Assembly (NCBI RefSeq): GCF_900142025.1
Contig: NZ_FQZM01000037.1
Location: 1-37,456 of the forward strand
DNA from: Desulfofundulus thermosubterraneus DSM 16057
Lineage (GTDB): Bacteria; Bacillota; Desulfotomaculia; Desulfotomaculales; Desulfovirgulaceae
DNA length: 37,456 nucleotides
Direction of reading: 5' to 3'
Under the pieces are notes generated by a model that saw only the letters and a list, made by a program, of their open reading frames with translations, was not told where the DNA came from and ran no database searches. The position numbers and the translations under genes were made by a program. This document shows, piece after piece, positions 32,810 through 37,456 of the stretch (positions within the stretch are counted from its first letter, which is position 1; every line of letters begins with the position of its first letter).

Positions 32810-33649
32810 CTACACATTCAGCACTTCCCGTGCCCGCGGATCTAAAACATCCCTCAAACCTTCACCCAGGAGATTGAAGGAGAGAACGGACAAAGTTATA
32901 GCCAGCCCCGGGGAAATCATCACGTGTGGATGCGTAAAGATGAACTGTTTGCCCTCGCTTAACATGGCGCCCCATTCCGGCGTAGGAGCCTGTACACCCA
33001 GACCCAGGAAGCTTAATGCAGCAATAGACAGGATTGTATGGCTAACGTGAAGAGTAGCCAGAACGAGTAAAGGAGGAAAAGCGTTAGGTATGATGTGCCG
33101 CATAATTATGTACATGTTGCTCCCCCCGAGGGCCTTAGCGGCACCGATGAACCCCTGCTCTTTGATGGACAGCACAAGACCCCGAGATACCCTCGTGTAG
33201 CCAACCCAACCGAGGGCAACCAGAGCAAGAATAAGATTTTGAACGGAAGGACCCAGCACTCCCACTATACAAAGCGCCAGGATGATATTAGGAAAAGCCA
33301 GCAAGATATCCACAATACGCATGATCAACTCGTCTATCAAACCCCCAAAATATCCAGCAATGGATCCAATCATCAGACCCAGAAGCAGGTTAATTGATAC
33401 CACTACCAGCGCGAGAAACAGGGAGTACCTGGTTCCAAAAACGACCCTGCTGAAAATGTCTCTTCCAAAGCCGTCTGTACCCATCAGGTGGTGCTCGCCG
33501 GGGGGCAGGAGGCGTTCTTCCACCTTTACATCATCAGGGTCATACGGAGCAATAAAGGGAGCAAATACAGCCAGTGCCATGAAGCCAAATATTAAGATAC
33601 TGCCTGTCAGCAACATCTTTTTACCCCTGGTTACTTCCAGAATGTACAA
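32810..33649 (-). CDS. oligopeptide/nickel-type ABC permease (OppC/NikC type)
   Basis: A permease of about 279 aa with an N-terminal helix, then LMGTDGFGRDIFSRVVFGTR (the OppC hallmark), and five further helices with EWGAMLSEGKQF near the end. The TTG at 33649 has GGGGAGGAG 8 nt upstream; an ATG at 33670 lies within the preceding gene and has a weak site. It forms the channel with the OppB-type permease. Confidence 0.88.
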   Translation of the reverse strand: MYILEVTRGKKMLLTGSILIFGFMALAVFAPFIAPYDPDDVKVEERLLPPGEHHLMGTDGFGRDIFSRVVFGTRYSLFLALVVVSINLLLGLMIGSIAGYFGGLIDELIMRIVDILLAFPNIILALCIVGVLGPSVQNLILALVALGWVGYTRVSRGLVLSIKEQGFIGAAKALGGSNMYIIMRHIIPNAFPPLLVLATLHVSHTILSIAALSFLGLGVQAPTPEWGAMLSEGKQFIFTHPHVMISPGLAITLSVLSFNLLGEGLRDVLDPRAREVLNV

Positions 33650-33653
33650 GTAA

Positions 33654-34595
33654 TTAACTCCTCCCCTCATATCTTACCCGCGGGTCCAGATAAACATATA
33701 GAATATCCACCAGTAGATTAACCAGTACATATATCGCGGCAATGATTAGAACAAACCCCTGAATAACGGGATAATCCCGGGCGTATATGGAATCAACGAA
33801 AAACTTACCTATGCCGGGCCAGGAGAATACGGTTTCGACTATCACTGCTCCAGCCAACAAATGCCCCACCTGAGTACCGAGAATGGTTACAACCGGAATC
33901 AGGGCGTTTTTCAAGGCGTGCTTCCAGACGATGACCACTTCTCTGAGACCTTTGGCCTTTGCGGTTTTGATATAGTCAAGGTTTAACACCTCCAGCATGC
34001 TGGTTCTCACGAATCGCATCAGGGAAGCAGTAATTCCCACGGCAAGCGTAATCATCGGTAAAACAAGATGCCTTACGGTACCGTGGCCAAAACAGGGCAG
34101 CCACCCCAGGGCCAGCGAAAAGCACAGCATCAACATCAACCCAAGCCAAAACTCGGGAATGGATACCCCTGCTAAAGACACAACCCGGATTATGTGGTCG
34201 AAAAGTGAATTGGGTTTTGTAGCGGCAAAAACCCCTATTGGGAGTCCAATGATCACCGAAAGGGCCATTGCAGCTACGGCCAGTTGAAAGGTAGCACCAA
34301 ATCTGGCCGTGAACTCTTCCAATACGGGTTCCCCCGTCCTGAGAGAAACACCTAATTTACCGTGGGTGAGTAAATACAACCACTGTAAGCATTGGACAAG
34401 AAAGGGCCGGTTCAAATCGTGCCGTTTCATAAATAGTTCTATCTCGGCGTAGGTAGGATCCAGCCCGCTCTGCTGTCTGATAATAGTTTCAGCCGGGTTT
34501 CCCGGAGCATAGAAGAGAAGCAAAAAAGAAAGAAACGACGCGATCAGCATTACAAAAACGGCTGATACCAATCTTTGGATGAGCAGTCTTCTCAT
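33654..34595 (-). CDS. oligopeptide/nickel-type ABC permease (OppB/NikB type)
   Basis: A 313-aa permease with MRRLLIQRLVSAVFVMLIAS, FYAPGNPAETI, the RTGEPVLEEFTARFGATFQL block, and the EAA loop LKNALIPVVTILGTQVGHLL followed by ETVFSWPGIGKFFVDSIYAR, all standard for OppB/DppB/NikB. ATG 34595 follows AAAGGA. It is 81 nt after the damaged substrate-binding gene. The gene is intact. Confidence 0.9.
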   Translation of the reverse strand: MRRLLIQRLVSAVFVMLIASFLSFLLLFYAPGNPAETIIRQQSGLDPTYAEIELFMKRHDLNRPFLVQCLQWLYLLTHGKLGVSLRTGEPVLEEFTARFGATFQLAVAAMALSVIIGLPIGVFAATKPNSLFDHIIRVVSLAGVSIPEFWLGLMLMLCFSLALGWLPCFGHGTVRHLVLPMITLAVGITASLMRFVRTSMLEVLNLDYIKTAKAKGLREVVIVWKHALKNALIPVVTILGTQVGHLLAGAVIVETVFSWPGIGKFFVDSIYARDYPVIQGFVLIIAAIYVLVNLLVDILYVYLDPRVRYEGRS

Positions 34596-34676
34596 AACTA
34601 TATTTCCTTTCTTCCCGCCGGGCCGGGGAAAACCGGCCCGGCACGGACTTGAAATTTGCGTCTCTCGTGTTGCATT

Positions 34677-36251
34677 TTATTTAACTTCAATGTACTGAAG
34701 TTCCATATCGAACATGGTTGGGGCGGGTTTGAACCCGGATACGTTATCCCGGTAAGCAACCACTTTTACGATATCATAGAGGGGGATGCAAGGAGCCTCC
34801 TGGTGCAGCATCTCCCATATTTCATCACAAATTTTTTTGCGTTCACTTTCATCAGGGGTACTCCAGGCTTTTTCGATCAACCGGTCCAGTTCCTGAGCAT
34901 GATAAGCAGCGGGCCAGCTTTTAGATTTGGAATGGTACTTCTAGCCGATGGCAATACCGCCAGGAATCGATGGCAGGCAAAAGCTGTGGTGCACAAACAT
35001 GTCGTATTCTCCCTTTTTAGATCTATCCCAGGCCGCTCCGCTTTCAAGGGTGAGCAGCTTCATCTGCACCCCGATCTTCTTCAACTCCGACTGCACGAAA
35101 ACAGCCACAGCATCGGCGTTTGCCTCCCCTGCCGGGATCAACAGTTCAAAAACAAAGGGTTTTCCATTTTTGTCCAGAATCCCATCTCCGTCCGTGTCCT
35201 TCCACCCTGCTTCAGCCAGCAGTTGTTTTGCTTTTTCCGGGTCGTAACCGTACTTCTGCTTAACGTTAGAAGGGCCGTACTTAAACCACGGGGCGGTTAT
35301 CGTGTATGCCGGCTCGGGAAGCCCCCCGAAGAGTTCCTTAACCATTTTTTCACTATCAATAGCTAAATTTAAAGCCAGCCTTACCTTTTTATCGTTGAAT
35401 GGCTCTTTCTGGCAATTAAACTCCAACACCTGATACCGGCCGTAAGATGTTTCCTCTACCTTAATTCCCGCCTTTCTGAGGCCTGGAACCTCCACATAAG
35501 GTATGCTGGAATGATGTTCTGTAATCCCAATCATGTCAATTTCTCCTGCCTTGAGAGCCACGATCTGGGCATGCGGGTCAGGTATCGTTTTCCAGATAAC
35601 CTTGTCCACTTTGGGCTTATTACCCCAATAGTCGTCGTTACGGACCAGGACCGCCTGTTTATCTTTCTCGTAATCTACCAGCTTGAACGGCCCCGTCCCA
35701 ATGAAATTAGTCAGTTTACCATCCACGCTCCCCACAGGTTCTACTGCCTCAGGGCAAATTACAGGACTAGTCCATCCGCTGGCCAGGTCGAGCAAAAATG
35801 GGGCGTAGTATTCCTTAAAGTATACTTTCAAAGTATTATTGTCCGGTGTCTCTACCTTTTCAATATAGCGTCCGAAAGGCGCTTGGTTTGCTATCCACTG
35901 AAAAGCAAATTTTGCTGCAGAAGCATCGAGTACTGTCCCATTGTGGAACTTAACCCCTTTTCGTAAATGAAAAGTATATATTTTCCCATCCTTAGATACA
36001 TCCCAGGATTCTGCCAGTTGCGGAACAGTATTTCCTTCTCGATCGACACCGACAAAACGTTCAAAAACCAAATTTTGGCCCTCTATAGCTTCTTTAAAGT
36101 CCTTTACCGCTCCCAGCCTTAACACCTTCTCCCCTTTGGTAGCCGGAGTCTGATCGCCAGTTTTTGCACAACCTGCAGCTACGGAAATTAAAAACAGGCT
36201 GATTAAAGCGATGGTTACGGTTCTTAAAAAACCCTTCATTTTCAGTTGCAT
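34677..36251 (-). pseudogene. substrate-binding lipoprotein (SBP_bac_5), interrupted by an in-frame TAG
   Basis: The ORF starts at ATG 36251 with GGAGGAGG upstream, has a lipoprotein signal (lipobox SVAAGC), and shows the family 5 pattern: FHLRKGVKFHNGTVLDASA, NFIGTGPFKLVDYEKDK, VRLALNLAID, AGWKDTDGDGIL and YDMFVHH. A TAG at 34941-34943 (codon 437) stops it, but the same frame runs on as KYHSKSKSW, then PLYDIVKVVAYRDN, to TAA at 34677. The full length would be about 524 aa, normal for the family. A single TGG to TAG change (W expected) explains it. The truncated protein lacks the last 87 residues, so binding is probably lost. It would be the metal or peptide receptor of the ABC system. Confidence 0.87.
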
Positions 36252-36444
36252 TTCCGTTCCTCCTCCTCAGTATTACTCTCAAAGTTTAAGGCACGCTCTA
36301 CACCGAAAATAAATTTTCATCCTTCTGCTTGTACCGCCAAAAACAGCATGGGCGCCTTATGATAAACGACGTCCCGGACCTTATGTTAAAATAATTGCGG
36401 CACCTGTTCACCTGTGCATGTTGCAGAAAGTCAGTATGACGAGT

Positions 36445-36600
36445 ATACGTGGCAAAATGGCACGCCAACAGGTGCCCCTTCATCACCTCCTTCAAAACGG
36501 GCTCATCTTGGCGGCAAACCTCGCGGGCTTCGGGGCACCGGGGGTGAAAGCGGCAGCCCGAAAACGCTTTAGCAGGTAACGGCTCATTTAATGCACGCTC
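36445..36600 (-). pseudogene. fragment of an Opp/Nik-type ATPase C-terminus
   Basis: The minus strand encodes SGCRFHPRCPEAREVCRQDE then LLACHF, the cysteine-containing C-terminal tail of OppD/DppF-type ATPases. No nucleotide-binding domain precedes it; instead the reading frame runs back into the RNA candidate 36604-36667. So an upstream ATPase gene has been deleted down to its last 50 codons. Confidence 0.75.
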
Positions 36601-36603
36601 CTG

Positions 36604-36667
36604 AAAATTAAAAGCCACGAAAAAGCAACCCCCTTTCGATGAGGAAAACATTGCCTTCGTGGCTTTT
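36604..36667 (-). ncRNA. candidate structured leader RNA 2 (nik-like cluster)
   Basis: GCCACGAA (36663-36656) pairs with TTCGTGGC (36621-36614), followed by TTTTAATTTT. GCAA (36654-36651) pairs with TTGC (36628-36625), TTTTC (36648-36644) with GAAAG (36637-36633), and the loop CTCATC can pair with GGGGG (36633-36629). Closing stem, TTTC/GAAA helix and pyrimidine loop with a G-run match element 1 at 18479-18546. It begins the transcription unit after the terminator at 36719-36741, in front of the nik-like genes. Confidence 0.55.
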
Positions 36668-36718
36668 ACCGTTCGAGTTTTTAACTGTTTAGATAGCCTT
36701 TGTTAGATTGCCTTTCTT

Positions 36719-36741
36719 AAAAACCCAACGACTTCGGTCGT
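36719..36741 (-). terminator. terminator downstream of a cobN fragment
   Basis: ACGAC-CGAA-GTCGT on the minus strand, then TGGG and five T. It closes the transcription unit of the cobN remnant at 36743-36976 and separates it from the leader RNA candidate. Confidence 0.65.
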
Positions 36742-36742
36742 C

Positions 36743-36976
36743 TTACTGATAAAAATATTCTTTCATTACTCCATAAATACTGCATTGATTAAAGAATTCC
36801 TGCAAAAAAAGTTGAAACAAAAATTTCATCCGGGGCCGTCCCAGCTCTTCCAGGGGAATGACATCGAGACCCTTCACCCAGCCGCTTTTTTCATCCCATA
36901 CCGGCCGTACTCCCATTAAGTACAGCTCCTGGGCTATATCGTCACCCCTTGTGCGCATGTTGCTGGTCAAAGGCAT
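36743..36976 (-). pseudogene. cobN-like fragment, C-terminal region
   Basis: Residues [20 protein letters not shown], then [17 protein letters not shown], match the C-terminal half of CobN/BchH-type chelatase subunits. After about 50 residues the match ends; the tail [20 protein letters not shown] is unrelated. It is a different part of CobN from the fragment at 27250-27560 and in the wrong order to be one split gene, so two cobN copies were lost. Confidence 0.8.
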
Positions 36977-37121
36977 AACCCGTGGTGGCCAGTTCGGGAT
37001 TTACAATGATCCGGGCACCACCGGCAGCAGCCTCTTCATTTAAGGCGTAAGCGTCAAACCCTACCCACCTGGCACAATCCCCGGGTTTATAGGATAATCT
37101 TCCTATCTCAATATTTTTCAT
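36969..37121 (-). pseudogene. nitrilase/carbon-nitrogen hydrolase fragment, N-terminal
   Basis: From ATG 37121 the minus frame reads MKNIEIGRLSYKPGD and then [20 protein letters not shown] and TTGYAF, which is the N-terminus of the nitrilase superfamily with the catalytic-Glu segment (PELATTGY). After 51 codons it runs into the cobN fragment. The first 25 codons lie in the 88-bp repeat. No good ribosome site is seen before the ATG. Confidence 0.6.
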
Positions 37122-37134
37122 TGATGCTCTAAAA
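37047..37134. repeat. 88-bp direct repeat, copy 1
   Basis: An 88-bp block starting GTAAGCGTCAAACC and ending GCTCTAAAA is repeated identically at 37139-37226, with AGCT between. It includes the 5' end of the nitrilase-like fragment. Confidence 0.95.
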
Positions 37135-37138
37135 AGCT

Positions 37139-37226
37139 GTAAGCGTCAAACCCTACCCACCTGGCACAATCCCCGGGTTTATAGGATAATCTTCCTATCT
37201 CAATATTTTTCATTGATGCTCTAAAA
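37139..37226. repeat. 88-bp direct repeat, copy 2
   Basis: Second copy of the block at 37047-37134. It is followed at once by GTAAGCGT, the first 8 bases of the repeat, which here begin the IS66 element end. Recombination across this 8-bp homology may have made the duplication. Confidence 0.95.
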
Positions 37227-37242
37227 GTAAGCGTAAAATAAA

Positions 37243-37265
37243 CCCCACCTTGCAATCAGGTGGGG
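37243..37265 (-). terminator. hairpin after the IS66 transposase
   Basis: CCCCACCT-7 nt-AGGTGGGG is a perfect 8-bp stem; on the minus strand it is followed by TTTATTTT. It terminates the transposase gene and prevents readthrough out of the element. Confidence 0.75.
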
Positions 37266-37277
37266 ACAAAATCCAGC

Positions 37278-37456
37278 TTATTTACTGGCCCTGCAGGCAG
37301 GGGGTAACGAATCGGACCAGGGGAGTAACTGATCCAGGGCGTTACCGTCTGTGGGGTCCAGATTGGGAAGTCTTTCAAAAAGATAGCTGAGGTATTGGAA
37401 AGGATTCAACCCATTCTCCTTTGCCGTTTCTATGATGCTGTAAGTAATAGCGCTGG
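37278..37456 (-). CDS. IS66-family transposase, C-terminus (partial)
   Basis: The minus frame reads SAIVYSIIETAKENGLNPFQ then YLSYLFERLPNLD and LLPWSDSLPPACRASK followed by TAA. This is the conserved C-terminal IS66 TnpC segment. Its start lies beyond the window. Confidence 0.88.
   Translation of the reverse strand, partial: SAITYSIIETAKENGLNPFQYLSYLFERLPNLDPTDGNALDQLLPWSDSLPPACRASK

Larger units (their letters stand above)
37227..37456 (-). mobile_element. IS66-family insertion sequence, one end (partial)
   Basis: The left boundary reads GTAAGCGTAAAATAAACC, in keeping with IS66-family termini that begin GTAAGCG. It contains the 3' end of a transposase and a hairpin. The other end is outside the window. 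IS66 elements make 8-bp target duplications. Confidence 0.75.

Noticed and set aside
24696-34943. General TAG recoding (pyrrolysine) to explain the in-frame amber codons
   Set aside because: Several intact genes here use TAG as a normal stop (for example at 729, 6426, 11029 and 12252), and feoB has other disabling lesions. Not excluded, but not the simplest view.
37048-37121. Intact nitrilase gene
   Set aside because: Only about 51 codons match before the frame runs into a cobN fragment, and no ribosome site precedes the ATG.
37047-37226. CRISPR array
   Set aside because: Only two copies of an 88-bp block with a 4-bp gap; no repeat-spacer pattern and no cas genes.

Overview
The window reads as chromosome of a spore-forming, strictly anaerobic Gram-positive bacterium, most like the Desulfotomaculum/Pelotomaculum group (Peptococcaceae and relatives). 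The reasons are a stage II sporulation protein P, an HdrD/HmcF/DsrK-type iron-sulfur protein, DUF5320 and NifX-like proteins under a sigma-54 activator, FmdE proteins, an S-layer-homology protein, a group IIC intron, and many lineages of metal-uptake genes. The genus is an inference from gene content; no rRNA or tRNA is present to confirm it.

Layout, left to right. (1) 1-2982: the 5' end of a group IIC intron, then a complete sigma-54 control unit on the minus strand: a PAS/AAA+/Fis activator, two palindromic activator sites, a -24/-12 promoter, and three target genes (NifX-like plus two DUF5320). (2) 3123-9233: an HdrD-like Fe-S protein, a metallo-beta-lactamase/XRE/small-protein operon, a histone-deacetylase-like hydrolase, a DUF1848 protein, and a CtaB-type prenyltransferase. 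A 38-bp palindrome flanked by 8-bp direct repeats lies before ctaB. (3) 9323-15113: a TrpXYZ-like ABC transporter with a leader terminator, an ECHDC3-like crotonase, an FmdE protein and SpoIIP. (4) 15174-18769: a methyltransferase-znuA-znuC-znuB operon. znuC seems to start at ATT, and the leader contains a structured RNA candidate and phased repeats. (5) 18846-21372: a MNT/HEPN pair and a small signalling operon (53-aa ORF, DUF2325, HD-GYP, unknown). (6) 21399-26166: a secreted CbiX/FmdE-like/SLH chelatase with a good Fur box, next to a badly damaged feoB and two feoA genes with Fur boxes. (7) 26316-27195: a second MNT/HEPN pair. (8) 27250-37121: a nickel/cobalt/oligopeptide-type ABC cluster with SAM methyltransferases, DUF4198 and fragments of cobN, showing strong decay. 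(9) 37047-37456: an 88-bp direct repeat and the end of an IS66-family element.

The main theme is metal acquisition and its control: iron (feoA/feoB, Fur boxes, surface chelatase), zinc (znuABC), and probably nickel or cobalt (nik/opp-like ABC, DUF4198, cobN remnants). SAM methyltransferases sit in both the zinc and the nik-like clusters. A similar pseudoknot-capable hairpin RNA lies before both, which is the best candidate for an undescribed regulatory element. Several metal genes are pseudogenes, so this strain seems to be losing part of that capacity.
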